The translations under genes were made by a program, and so were the position numbers. A stretch of 64,000 nucleotides of DNA, from the NCBI RefSeq assembly GCF_014640315.1, contig NZ_BMGS01000004.1, positions 425,327 through 489,326 of the forward strand. Reading direction: 5' to 3'. A model generated the notes under the pieces. It worked only from the letters and a program-made list of their open reading frames with translations, did no database searches and was not told the DNA's origin. The DNA is from Hymenobacter glacieicola (GTDB lineage Bacteria; Bacteroidota; Bacteroidia; Cytophagales; Hymenobacteraceae). Shown here in pieces: positions 16,727 to 24,840 of this stretch (the stretch's first letter is position 1; each line of letters starts with the position of its first letter).

Positions 16727-16759
16727 AGCAGCTCGTTGTATCCCGGCGAGCTGCTTTTG
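16727..16759 (+). terminator. Hairpin terminator after the nitroreductase gene
   Basis: AGCAGCTCG at 16727-16735 pairs with CGAGCTGCT at 16747-16755, followed by TTTG. Confidence 0.65.
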
Positions 16760-16797
16760 CGTTGGCAGGGTAGTACTCACTCTTTTACCTATATAGT

Positions 16798-17205
16798 ATG
16801 GCAACTTTTTTCCTCTCGCCCTGGTCGGCCCGGCTGCTCAGCGTCCTGCGCATCGTTGCGGGGCTGCTGATGTTGTTTCACGGTAGCCAGAAGCTCTTCA
16901 ACTGGCCCCCTTCCGACCACGGCGGCGGGGCCAGCGGCCTGATGCTGGTGGCCGGCATCCTGGAATTTGGCGGCGGCCTGCTGCTGGTTATCGGCTTGTT
17001 TACCCGGCCCGTGGCCTTCATCCTCTCCGGCCTGATGGCCGTAGCCTACTTCATGGCCCACGCGCCCCAAGGGCTCCTACCCATCGTGAACCAAGGCGAA
17101 TTGGCCGTGCTCTACTGCTTTGTGTACCTGTACCTAGCAGCGGCCGGCCCCGGCCCCTGGAGCGTTGATGCAGCCCGCAGCCGGAACGTTGGTCCGGTAG
17201 TGTAA
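16798..17205 (+). CDS. DoxX family membrane protein
   Basis: This 135-residue protein has four hydrophobic helices and DoxX family signatures: LRIVAGLLMLFHGSQKLFNW in helix 1, GILEFGGGLLLVIGLFTRPVA in helices 2-3, and YFMAHAPQGLLPIVNQGELAVLYCFVYLYLAAAGPGPWS at the end. DoxX proteins sit in the inner membrane and have been tied to quinone-linked oxidation and thiol or oxidative stress. The exact role here is unknown. It lies 95 bp after the nitroreductase gene, which would fit a redox-stress pairing. Confidence 0.9.
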   Translation: MATFFLSPWSARLLSVLRIVAGLLMLFHGSQKLFNWPPSDHGGGASGLMLVAGILEFGGGLLLVIGLFTRPVAFILSGLMAVAYFMAHAPQGLLPIVNQGELAVLYCFVYLYLAAAGPGPWSVDAARSRNVGPVV

Positions 17206-17238
17206 GCTGCGCAGGAAAGCAACAGTAGGAAAGCCACT

Positions 17239-17326
17239 AAAAAAGGCAATCCGCGGCCGGAAGAATCTAGGGTGAACCGTTTACCGATTTAACCCAGATT
17301 CCTCCTGCCTCGGATTGCCTTTTTTT
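17239..17326. terminator. Long composite bidirectional terminator
   Basis: The outer arms 17239-17253 and 17311-17326 (AAAAAAGGCAATCCG and complement) enclose a second stem made by GAATCTAGGGT near 17263 and AACCCAGATTC near 17291. It can terminate both the DoxX gene and the convergent small gene. Confidence 0.8.
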
Positions 17327-17343
17327 GTGGCCTCAGAGTTGAG

Positions 17344-17550
17344 CTAGTCCGTAATCTTCAGGCTATCGGGTACGGGGCCACGGGTGGCTTGTACCAGTTG
17401 GTTCTGCAGCTGGAAATTTACTTGCTCGCAATCAGCGAAGCGCTTCTGCGACATTTCCAGCGCCGTTTCCGTGGTGCGCAGGCGTTGGTAGAGGAAGATG
17501 ATCAGGCCCAGGGCAATCAGCAGGGCAATGAGCGGCAGCGTTTTATTCAT
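17344..17550 (-). CDS. Small membrane-anchored coiled-coil protein, 68 residues
   Basis: From the ATG at 17550 (MNKTLPLIALL) the protein has one N-terminal transmembrane segment of about 17 residues (LPLIALLIALGLIIFLY). A heptad-like region then follows, RLRTTETALEMSQKRFADCEQ, ending in a short polar tail. The shape resembles small single-pass proteins that scaffold other membrane proteins. I do not recognise a family. It is followed by a strong terminator. Confidence 0.65.
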   Translation of the reverse strand: MNKTLPLIALLIALGLIIFLYQRLRTTETALEMSQKRFADCEQVNFQLQNQLVQATRGPVPDSLKITD

Positions 17551-17643
17551 ACAGAACAGCAAGGGCTAAAAAAGCGGAGGGCTGATTATCAAGGCGAACC
17601 AGCGCCCTAATAACCAACCCTCAGCGGTTCTCATTTCACCACG

Positions 17644-19059
17644 TTAGATGGTGGTATTCGGGTCGAATTGCTCCAGGTAGTCGGCTACCCGGCGCACGAA
17701 CATGCCGCCCAGCGAACCATCTACCACGCGGTGGTCGTAGGAGTGGGACAGGAACATGAAGTGACGCACGCCAATCAGGTCGCCCTGGGGCGTTTCAATC
17801 ACGGCGGGCTTCTTCTTGATGGCGCCCACGGCCATGATGGCTACCTGGGGCTGCATGATGATGGGCGTGCCCATCACGTTGCCGAAAGAACCTACGTTCG
17901 ATACCGTGTAGGTGCCGCCTTCCAGGTCCTCGGGCTTGAGCTTGTTGGCCCGGGCGCGGTTGGCCAGGTCGTTTACCTTTTTGCTCAGGCCGTTCAGGTT
18001 CAGCTGGTCGGCGTTGTGAATTACGGGCACGATGAGGTTGCCCGAGGGCAGGGCCACGGCCACGCCCACGTTTATGTCGCGCTTCTTGATGATGTAGTCG
18101 CCCTCAATTGAGACGTTGATCATCGGGAAATCCTGGATGGCACGGGCAATGGCCTGGATGAAGATGGGCGTGAAGGTCAGGTTTTCGCCTTCGCGCTTCT
18201 TGTAGGCGTCCTTGTGCTTGTTGCGCCAGTTCACGAGGTCCGTCACGTCGGCCTCCACGAAGGAGGTAACGTGGGGAGAAATCCGCTTGGAGTCGACCAT
18301 GCGCTGGGCAATCATCTTGCGCATGCGGTCCATTTCCAGCAGCTCTTGGTTGCCACTGATGGAAGGTACGGCCTTGGTAGCGGGGGTAGGCGCCGCCGCT
18401 TGTGGGGCCGGAGCAGCCTGCGGTGCGGGAGCTGCAGCCGGCGCCGGCGCGGCTTGCGCTACGGGTGCAGGGGCCGGCGACTGGGCAGCCGGAGTAGCGG
18501 CGGCCGGCTGAGCCAAGGATTTCTTGCCGCCGGCAACGTAATCGAGAATATCCTTCTTGGTAACACGGCCTTCGCTGCCAGTGCCGGGCAGATACTCCAG
18601 ATCAGCCATGGAAATGCCTTCCTCGCGGGCAATGCTGAGCACAAGCGGGGAGTAGAAGCGGCCGGCCTGGGGCTGGGCGGCTACGGCCTGCGCGGGGTTG
18701 GCCTGCGGGTCGCCGGCTTCGGGCAGGTAGGGAACTTCGGGGGCGGGCTTGTTGGCCCCGTTCACGGAAGGAGCGGGAATTTCGGCGCTGGCAGTTGGGG
18801 CCGCCGTGGCACTGGCGGCGTCGGTTTCGATAATGGCAATGGGGGCACCCACGGCCACTACCTGTCCTTCCTGCACCAGGATTTCCTGGAGGATGCCCGC
18901 GTGGAGGGCCGGCACTTCGGTGTCCACCTTGTCGGTGGCTACTTCCAGCACCGACTCATCCTGGTCAATGGAGTCGCCTACTTGTTTAAGCCATTTCAGG
19001 ACGGTGCCTTCCATGATGGATTCGCCCATCTTGGGCATCGTCATTTCCACTCGTGCCAT
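17644..19059 (-). CDS. Dihydrolipoyl acyltransferase, E2 of a 2-oxo acid dehydrogenase complex
   Basis: From the ATG at 19059 the protein has 471 residues. Residues 1-76 form a lipoyl domain with the lipoyl-lysine K44 in ATDKVDTE. A peripheral-subunit-binding domain covers about 134-175 (FYSPLVLSIAREEGIS). A flexible Ala-Pro-Gln linker covers about 180-228, and the remainder is the catalytic acyltransferase domain with HRVVDG at 443-448. Residues upstream of 19059 are composition-biased and are not used. The single lipoyl domain fits branched-chain or 2-oxoglutarate E2 as well as pyruvate E2, so the substrate is left open. No E1 or E3 gene is adjacent. Confidence 0.93.
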   Translation of the reverse strand: MARVEMTMPKMGESIMEGTVLKWLKQVGDSIDQDESVLEVATDKVDTEVPALHAGILQEILVQEGQVVAVGAPIAIIETDAASATAAPTASAEIPAPSVNGANKPAPEVPYLPEAGDPQANPAQAVAAQPQAGRFYSPLVLSIAREEGISMADLEYLPGTGSEGRVTKKDILDYVAGGKKSLAQPAAATPAAQSPAPAPVAQAAPAPAAAPAPQAAPAPQAAAPTPATKAVPSISGNQELLEMDRMRKMIAQRMVDSKRISPHVTSFVEADVTDLVNWRNKHKDAYKKREGENLTFTPIFIQAIARAIQDFPMINVSIEGDYIIKKRDINVGVAVALPSGNLIVPVIHNADQLNLNGLSKKVNDLANRARANKLKPEDLEGGTYTVSNVGSFGNVMGTPIIMQPQVAIMAVGAIKKKPAVIETPQGDLIGVRHFMFLSHSYDHRVVDGSLGGMFVRRVADYLEQFDPNTTI

Positions 19060-19104
19060 GCGGTTGGGGTAGTTAGGAAAAAGGGTGGGGTGGGTTTGGA
19101 GCCC

Positions 19105-19112
19105 CAAAGGTA
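19105..19112 (-). promoter_or_regulatory. -7 box for the E2 gene (TACCTTTG on minus strand)
   Basis: Exact TAnnTTTG match on the minus strand, 45 bp upstream of the ATG at 19059. It supports that start and transcription independent of cinA. Confidence 0.5.
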
Positions 19113-19199
19113 AGTGAAGTTGTGAAAGGTAAAGTTGGGAAATAGTGAGTTGCTGTTGTAGCGGCGCCATTCGCGCAAACTGAACAGCAACTCCCCGTT

Positions 19200-20453
19200 T
19201 CACACCTTCACCACTTCATGCCGGAGCATATTCAGGGCCATGGTGGTAGTATATTCCACGTTCAGCTGGCGGCCGCGGTTGAAGCTGATCTGCCGGGTGA
19301 CGGTGCGGTGGGCATCGGCATACGCAATGCAGATGGTGCCCACCGGCTTGTCGGGCGTGCCGCCATCGGGGCCGGCAATACCGCTGGTAGCCAGGGCCAC
19401 ATCTACCCCCAACTGGCGGCGCAGGCCTTCCGCCATTTCGGCCACGGTAGCTTCGCTCACGGCTCCGTGAGCAGCCAGCGTTGCAGGCTTTACGCCCAGC
19501 TCCCGCATCTTGATGTCGTTGGAGTAGGCAATGACGCTCCCCTGAAAATAGCGCGAGCTGCCGGGAATGCTGGTGAGGCGGTGAGCCAGCAGGCCCCCGG
19601 TGCAGCTTTCGGCAGTGCCCACCGTCAGGCCACGCTCCTGCAGCAACTGCCCCACGGCTTCCTCCAGCTTAATTTCCCCGATGGCAAAAATATGCTCGCC
19701 TAGCAGCTCCCGCAGGGCTGGCAGCAGAGCTTCCATCCGGGCCCGGAGGTTGGGCTGGCCATCGTCGTGGCCGGTCAGGCGCAGGCGCACTCCACCCAGG
19801 TAGGGTAGGTAGGCCAGCTTCACGTTTGGGGGGAGGGCTGCTTCCCACTGCTCGATTTGCTGGGCCAGGAAGGACTCACCCAAGCCTACGGTCTGGACTA
19901 CTACGTGCTCAATGGCAGGGGTCTGGAAGTGCTGCTGCAGGCGCGGCAGCACCTCGTGGGTCATCAGGTATTTCATTTCGTGGGGTACGCCGGGCATACT
20001 CACGAACACGGTGCCCTGGTCCTCGAACCACATGCCGGGCGCGGTACCCACTTCGTTAAACAGCACCTGACAGGCCGCCGGCACCAAGGCTTGTTGCCGG
20101 TTTACTTCGAGCATCGGGCGGTTGAAGCGCCGAAAAATTCCTTCCACGTGCTCCAAGGTAGGCGCGTGCAGCACGAGCTCCGAGTTGAAATAGCGAGCCA
20201 GCACGTGCTTGGTCAAATCGTCCTTGGTGGGGCCCAGGCCGCCGGTCATCAGCACCACTTGGGCGCGCTGCCGGGCTTGGTCCAGAGCGGCTACAATTTC
20301 ATCGGCCCGGTCCGAGACGCTGGTAATCTGGCGCACGCGCAGCCCCAACTTGCCTAGTTCCTGGCCCATAAAGGCCGAATTCGTGTCGATGACCTGCCCG
20401 TACAGCAGCTCGTCGCCAATAGTCATGATTTCAACGTCGGGAATAAGGGGCAT
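19200..20453 (-). CDS. cinA: CinA-like protein (MoCF-type domain plus NMN deamidase domain)
   Basis: The 417-residue protein from the ATG at 20453 starts MPLIPDVEIMTIGDELLYGQ. The N-terminal molybdopterin-binding-like (COG1058) domain contains TGGLGPTKDD and SMPGVPHEM. The C-terminal domain contains ESCTGGLLAHRLTSIPGSS and LATSGIAGPDGGTPDKPVGT, the signature of nicotinamide-nucleotide deamidase activity in pyridine nucleotide salvage. Full-length two-domain CinA proteins also have ADP-ribose pyrophosphatase activity in some bacteria. It is divergent from the DUF4197 gene across 99 bp, and the E2 gene follows 140 bp downstream on the same strand. Confidence 0.93.
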   Translation of the reverse strand: MPLIPDVEIMTIGDELLYGQVIDTNSAFMGQELGKLGLRVRQITSVSDRADEIVAALDQARQRAQVVLMTGGLGPTKDDLTKHVLARYFNSELVLHAPTLEHVEGIFRRFNRPMLEVNRQQALVPAACQVLFNEVGTAPGMWFEDQGTVFVSMPGVPHEMKYLMTHEVLPRLQQHFQTPAIEHVVVQTVGLGESFLAQQIEQWEAALPPNVKLAYLPYLGGVRLRLTGHDDGQPNLRARMEALLPALRELLGEHIFAIGEIKLEEAVGQLLQERGLTVGTAESCTGGLLAHRLTSIPGSSRYFQGSVIAYSNDIKMRELGVKPATLAAHGAVSEATVAEMAEGLRRQLGVDVALATSGIAGPDGGTPDKPVGTICIAYADAHRTVTRQISFNRGRQLNVEYTTTMALNMLRHEVVKV

Positions 20454-20552
20454 AGGGCGGAGCGTTAGGAGGAGTGCCGGATTTGGCGCAATATTGGCAA
20501 CCCGTCGGCTAACAACGCCACAACGGCCGTCGGGTTTACTTCTTTTTGTCTT

Positions 20553-21398
20553 ATGACTCTGTTCCGCACCTTGGCCCTCGGCCTCACACTTACCCTGGCC
20601 GCCGGGCAACTGGCCGTAGCCCAAACCAAAACCCCGGCGAAAAAGACGACCTCAACGGCCAAAAAAACCACCACCGTTAAGAAAACCACGCCGGCGAAAA
20701 AGACGACGACGGCCCCCAAAACAACCACCACCAAAACCACAGCTACTAAAACCACTACGGTTGCTACCCCCGCGGCCCCGGTCAAGGCTCCCCTTACTGC
20801 CGACGAGGCCACCGGCGGCCTGCGCGAAGCCCTGAGCCAAGGCGTAACGCGCGCCGTAGCCCAAGCCGGCGAAACCGACGGCTTCAATGGCAACGCCGAT
20901 ATCCGCATTCCGTTTCCGCCCGAAGCCGAGCTAATAGCTGCTACCCTGCGCAAGGTGCGGGCCGGCGCGCTGGTGGATAACTTTGAGGTGGCCCTGAACC
21001 GCGCTGCCGAAACGGCTTCCACCCAGGCTAAGCCCATCTTCCTGAATGCGGTGCAAAACCTCAGCCTGCAAGATGCCCTTACGCTGGCCACCAGCAAAGA
21101 AAGCGACGCGGCCACCACGCTGCTCTACGAAAAGACGGCCGCCGACCTGCGCACGGCTTTCCAGCCTACCGTGCAGCAGTCACTGGAAAAGACCGGCGCC
21201 ATTAAGCTGTACGCCGAAATGGTGGCCCGCTACAACAAAATTCCCCTTGTCACGCCGCTTAACCCGCAACTGGTACCCTACGCCACCGAGAAAACCGTGG
21301 ACGGCCTGTTTGCCCTCATTGCGGCTGAGGAAGGCCGCATCCGCCAGAACCCCGCCGCCCAGGGCAGTGCCCTGCTCAAGCGCGTATTTGGCAAGTAG
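20553..21398 (+). CDS. DUF4197 protein with Lys/Thr-rich linker
   Basis: The 281-residue protein has a signal peptide (MTLFRTLALGLTLTLAAGQLAVAQ). A 50-residue linker almost wholly of Lys, Thr, Ala and Pro follows (repeated AKKTT units), then a helical DUF4197 domain with LREALSQGVTRAVAQ, IRIPFPPEAE, KPIFLNAVQNL and RYNKIPLVTP. The family is of unknown function and periplasmic. The basic linker could contact peptidoglycan or anionic surface polymers. It is the first of two tandem paralogs, separated by an inverted repeat. Confidence 0.9.
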   Translation: MTLFRTLALGLTLTLAAGQLAVAQTKTPAKKTTSTAKKTTTVKKTTPAKKTTTAPKTTTTKTTATKTTTVATPAAPVKAPLTADEATGGLREALSQGVTRAVAQAGETDGFNGNADIRIPFPPEAELIAATLRKVRAGALVDNFEVALNRAAETASTQAKPIFLNAVQNLSLQDALTLATSKESDAATTLLYEKTAADLRTAFQPTVQQSLEKTGAIKLYAEMVARYNKIPLVTPLNPQLVPYATEKTVDGLFALIAAEEGRIRQNPAAQGSALLKRVFGK

Positions 21399-21454
21399 GA
21401 GTAGGAGTGAGTAAACTAAGCTGGGTGTCTGGTAGCACATAGCTAATTAACCGA

Positions 21455-21553
21455 ACGTCCTGCAGAGGCGGAGCCGAAGCATCTTGCTTGAATCGTTGGG
21501 CTAGCAACGCAACAATTCAAGCGAGATGCTTCGGCTCCGCCTCGGCAGGACGT
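21455..21553. repeat. Inverted repeat, 43 nt arms, GGAGCCGAAGCATCTTGCTT core
   Basis: The arm 21455-21497 and the arm 21511-21553 match at 40 of 43 positions as reverse complements around a 13 nt loop. It lies between the two DUF4197 paralogs. Confidence 0.9.
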
Positions 21554-21649
21554 ACATTTTATTCACCATCTCCCTATCTCACCATCTGCTGCAAACTGGT
21601 CCGGTTTCTGCCAAGTAGTGTGCAGCCTCTTACTTGCTTTTTTGCCGCC

Positions 21650-22426
21650 ATGAACTTCCGCCGTTTTCTTGTTCTGCCCGTGGTCCTGCTGGGCCTGCAC
21701 ACTACCGCTTCGGCCCAACTGCGTTTGCCCAAGCTGGGTGATATTCTCAAAACCACGATTCCGGCCCCTTCTACTACTACTACCACGTCCGCTAAAACGG
21801 GTAGCACGGGCAGTATCAGCCAGGATGAGGCTGCCCGCGGCCTGAAAGAAGCCCTGACCCAGGGCATCAGCAAGGGCGCCGACCAAGCCTCCAAGCAGGA
21901 CGGCTTCTACCTCAATAAGCTAATTCGGATTCCTTTTCCGCCCGATGCCCAGCGCGTGGCCAACACCTTGCGCTCTATCGGCCTTGGTAGCCAAGTCGAT
22001 AAGTTTGAGCTGACGCTGAACCGGGGCGCCGAGGATGCGGCCAAAAGTGCCAAACCCATCTTCCTGACGGCCATCAAAAGCCTTACTTTCAAGGATGTGT
22101 GGGGAATTCTGACGGGGGAGAAGAACGCCGCCACCAACTACCTCAAGCGCACGACCACCGAGCAACTCACGGTTGCCTTCAAACCCATCGTGCAGAAAAG
22201 CCTCGACCAGGTAGGCGCTACCCGCTACTACACCGACCTCACCACGCGCTACAACCGCATTCCGCTGGTTACTCCCGTGCAGACTGACCTGAACCAGTAC
22301 GCTACCGGCAAAGCCATCGACGGGCTGTTTACCCTTATTGCCCAGGAAGAAGCCAACATCCGGGAAAACCCACTAGCCCGCGGCACGGAGCTGCTTCGTC
22401 GGGTTTTTGGAAGCAAACAAGGGTAA
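21650..22426 (+). CDS. DUF4197 protein, second tandem copy
   Basis: The ATG at 21650 gives 258 residues with a signal peptide (MNFRRFLVLPVVLLG to TASAQ). A short Thr/Ser-rich linker (PAPSTTTTTSAKTG) replaces the Lys/Thr linker of its neighbour. The DUF4197 domain shows LKEALTQGISKGADQ, LIRIPFPPDAQR, KPIFLTAIKSL and RYNRIPLVTP, closely parallel to the first copy. The pair therefore looks like a tandem duplication with diverged linkers. The frame runs upstream through the repeat to 21488, but the signal peptide fixes the start. Confidence 0.9.
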   Translation: MNFRRFLVLPVVLLGLHTTASAQLRLPKLGDILKTTIPAPSTTTTTSAKTGSTGSISQDEAARGLKEALTQGISKGADQASKQDGFYLNKLIRIPFPPDAQRVANTLRSIGLGSQVDKFELTLNRGAEDAAKSAKPIFLTAIKSLTFKDVWGILTGEKNAATNYLKRTTTEQLTVAFKPIVQKSLDQVGATRYYTDLTTRYNRIPLVTPVQTDLNQYATGKAIDGLFTLIAQEEANIRENPLARGTELLRRVFGSKQG

Positions 22427-22478
22427 TGGACTGATATACCGACTGTTGACGAGCTGTGTGCTGCTGAATGGGGTAGAA

Positions 22479-22524
22479 AAGCAAAAGGCCCGCTTTCCGA
22501 GAATGGAAAGCGGGCCTTTTGCTT
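22479..22524. terminator. Bidirectional terminator
   Basis: A perfect 20 bp stem (22479-22498 with 22505-22524) around a 6 nt loop separates the second DUF4197 gene from the convergent Asp-rich gene. Confidence 0.92.
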
Positions 22525-22589
22525 GAAAGGAAGTGGATGGCTACCTGTTGTTTACTGCATCAGCACATCACCACCTCTGCCTCGGCGCG

Positions 22590-22949
22590 TTAGTAGTCGT
22601 CGTAGTCGGAGTTGCGGCGGCTGTTGCGGGAGCTGCCGGCGCTGCCGTACTCGTCGTTTTCGTCGTCGGAGAAGTCATCGTCATCCAGGTCGTCCAGAGA
22701 GCTGAAGCTGGTGCTACCGTCGGGGTCTTCGGTGGCTTCGGCCGTGGCGAATTCGTCTTCCGTCATGCTGGCCAGGTCCAGGGCCTCGTCGTGGGAGGAG
22801 CCCGTGTCGCGCCACATCAAATAATCGGCGTACTTGGCCGAAAGCTGGTCTTCGGGGTTGCCGCGCGTTTTGCTGCCACCAGTGGTGGCGAAGTCATCTA
22901 GCTCGTCATCATCGAAGAGGTCGTCGTCGAGGTCGTCGTGTTGTCTCAT
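22590..22949 (-). CDS. Small Asp-rich acidic protein
   Basis: The ATG at 22949 (MRQHDDLDDDLFDDDELDDF) gives 119 residues. Both ends are extremely acidic (runs of D and E), with Ser and Asn, and the middle is more ordered: NPEDQLSAKYADYLMWRDTG followed by SHDEALDLASMTEDEF. No signal peptide is present, so it is probably cytoplasmic and partly disordered, perhaps binding cations or a basic partner. I do not recognise the family. Upstream in-frame codons have a different composition and are excluded. Confidence 0.65.
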   Translation of the reverse strand: MRQHDDLDDDLFDDDELDDFATTGGSKTRGNPEDQLSAKYADYLMWRDTGSSHDEALDLASMTEDEFATAEATEDPDGSTSFSSLDDLDDDDFSDDENDEYGSAGSSRNSRRNSDYDDY

Positions 22950-23195
22950 GGCCTTGCTAGGGGCGGTAAGGGTGAAAAATTCAGGTGAAAGGGCGCGGCT
23001 GCGTTTCAGTTGCGAAGATACGCGAGGAGTAGCAGGGAAGGTTGCAGTAGGGGCAGCCGCCGGGGGCAGCATAAGGAACTACTGGTCGGTTGCTGTCCAG
23101 TTCCCGACGTCACAGTTCCCGAAAAACCGCCCAGGTAGGTACCATTCGCACTCTACCCTAGTTCCCTAAACTACGCAGATGCCGGTGAAAAGCCG

Positions 23196-23828
23196 TTAGC
23201 GCGCAGCTTTAGCCCCAAAATCAGTTATCAGCAAGTGCTCCTGGCAGAAGTCGTATTCTTCCGGCACGTTGCTGGAAACCAGCACCGTGCGCCCTGGCAG
23301 TGTGGCGCGTACATGCTCCAGGTACCAGTCCACGCCGGTGCGGTCCAGGTTGGTAGTCGGTTCATCGAGCAGTAGCAACGGGGTAGCCGCGTACAGGGCC
23401 AGGGCCAGCTTCAGGCGCTGCTTCATCCCGGAGGAGAAGTCGCGCACCAGCTTATGGCGCGACTTCTCCAAATACATCAGCGTGATAAGCTGCTCCGTCG
23501 TTAGGCCGGGCCGCAGGGGCTTAAAGCGGGTATGAAACCGAATCTGCTCCGTTAGGGTCAGTTCCTCAATCAGCTCCAGGTAGGGAGCCGCGTAAGCCAG
23601 CAGCGGGGGCACGTCCTCCACGGCAATGGCCCGGCCCGCGTGTTCGTACGCCAGCGTCCCGGAGGTAGGCAAAATCTGCCCCGACAGCGTGTTGAGTAGG
23701 GTGCTTTTGCCCGCCCCGTTGGGCCCCAGAATGGCCGTAGCCGTGCCGGGGCGGAAGGTGTGGGTCAGGTCCCGGAAAATCCATTCCCGGGCAAAGCGCT
23801 TGCCCAACCCGGCGGCGGTAATCTGCAT
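23196..23828 (-). CDS. ABC transporter ATP-binding protein
   Basis: The 210-residue single ATPase domain has Walker A GPNGAGKST, signature FSSGMKQRLKLALAL and Walker B LLLLDEPTTNLD followed by the switch region LVSSNVPEEY. The H-loop histidine usually found there is replaced by asparagine/valine. It is the last member of the lpx block, 105 bp after lpxA, with no permease gene adjacent. The exported or imported substrate is unknown. Confidence 0.9.
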   Translation of the reverse strand: MQITAAGLGKRFAREWIFRDLTHTFRPGTATAILGPNGAGKSTLLNTLSGQILPTSGTLAYEHAGRAIAVEDVPPLLAYAAPYLELIEELTLTEQIRFHTRFKPLRPGLTTEQLITLMYLEKSRHKLVRDFSSGMKQRLKLALALYAATPLLLLDEPTTNLDRTGVDWYLEHVRATLPGRTVLVSSNVPEEYDFCQEHLLITDFGAKAAR

Positions 23829-23845
23829 GGTGTCGCGCTTAGAAA

Positions 23846-23906
23846 GAAGAGCTTAGGGCTCAGAAGCCGTTCTAACAGCGTTTGCGTCAGAACAACCTCT
23901 AAGCCC
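23846..23906. repeat. Inverted repeat between lpxA and the ABC ATPase gene
   Basis: Perfect 15 nt arms 23846-23860 and 23892-23906 (GAAGAGCTTAGGGCT and complement) contain an inner GTTCT/AGAAC stem. A single arm-like GCCCTAAGCTC is also present near 56654. Confidence 0.8.
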
Positions 23907-23933
23907 TAAGCTCTTCAGGTATCACTTTTGTTG

Positions 23934-24734
23934 TTACTCGCTGTTGCCGTTGCCGTTGCGGGAGTAGCCTTTAATCACGCCCCGGCCCGAGTTGCGGATA
24001 AAGTTTACTACCTCGTCGCGCTCCGGGGAGGGGGCCAGCTCCAACTCAATCTGGTCGAGGGCGGCGGCGTTGTTGAGGCCACTCAGAAACAGCAGGCGGT
24101 AGAGCTGCTGGATTTCGGCAATTTTCTGGTCGGAGAAACCCCGGCGTCGCAGCCCAATGCTGTTGATGCCCACGTAGGTAAGTGGCTCGCGGCCCGCCTT
24201 CACGAAGGGCGGCACGTCTTTGCGGATTAAGGAGCCGCCCGAAATCATGGCATGCTGACCGATGTGCACAAACTGGTGAATGGCCGAGGAGCCGCCCACA
24301 ATGGCGTAATCCCCGATTTCAACGTGGCCCGCTACTTGCACCGTGTTAGCCAGAATGCAGTTGTTGCCAATCACGCAGTCGTGGGCCACGTGCACGTAGG
24401 CCATGAGCAGGCAGTTGGCGCCCACCACGGTTTTGAGCTTGTCCACGGTACCGCGGTTCACCGTCACGCACTCCCGGATAACGGTATTGTCGCCGATGTA
24501 CACGGTGGTTTTCTCGCCGGCAAACTTCAGATCCTGGGGCTGGGCAGCAATAACGGCGCCCGGGAAAATCTTGCAGTTCTTGCCAATGCGGGCCCCGGCC
24601 ATGATCGTGACGTTGGGTCCAATCCAGGTGCCTTCCCCGATTTCCACATCCTGATCAATGGTCGTGAAGGGTTCCACAACCACGTTCTGGGCTATTTTGG
24701 CTTCGGGGTGAATATAGGCGAGCGGCTGGTTCAT
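23934..24734 (-). CDS. lpxA: UDP-N-acetylglucosamine acyltransferase
   Basis: The ATG at 24734 gives 266 residues. A left-handed beta-helix of hexapeptide repeats extends to about residue 190, followed by a helical tail. The catalytic histidine is H118 in HVAHDC, equivalent to H125 in E. coli. The enzyme transfers a 3-hydroxyacyl chain from ACP to UDP-GlcNAc, the first step of lipid A synthesis, in the cytoplasm. It follows lpxC/fabZ by 95 bp in the same direction. Confidence 0.97.
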   Translation of the reverse strand: MNQPLAYIHPEAKIAQNVVVEPFTTIDQDVEIGEGTWIGPNVTIMAGARIGKNCKIFPGAVIAAQPQDLKFAGEKTTVYIGDNTVIRECVTVNRGTVDKLKTVVGANCLLMAYVHVAHDCVIGNNCILANTVQVAGHVEIGDYAIVGGSSAIHQFVHIGQHAMISGGSLIRKDVPPFVKAGREPLTYVGINSIGLRRRGFSDQKIAEIQQLYRLLFLSGLNNAAALDQIELELAPSPERDEVVNFIRNSGRGVIKGYSRNGNGNSE

Positions 24735-24737
24735 TCT

Positions 24738-24840
24738 TTTCAATTAAAAATTGAGAATTAAAAAGCAATGGGAGAAGAGAATGGCATTTCCTGAACGGTC
24801 AGGGCCACCTTTAATTCTTCACACTGCATTTAATTCTTTT
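24738..24840. repeat. AATTAA-rich spacer between lpxC/fabZ and lpxA
   Basis: The spacer carries clusters CAATTAAAAATTGAGAATTA near 24741 and two TTTAATTCTT units near 24810 and 24829. They are partly complementary, and the second overlaps the end of the lpxC/fabZ reading frame. Confidence 0.55.
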
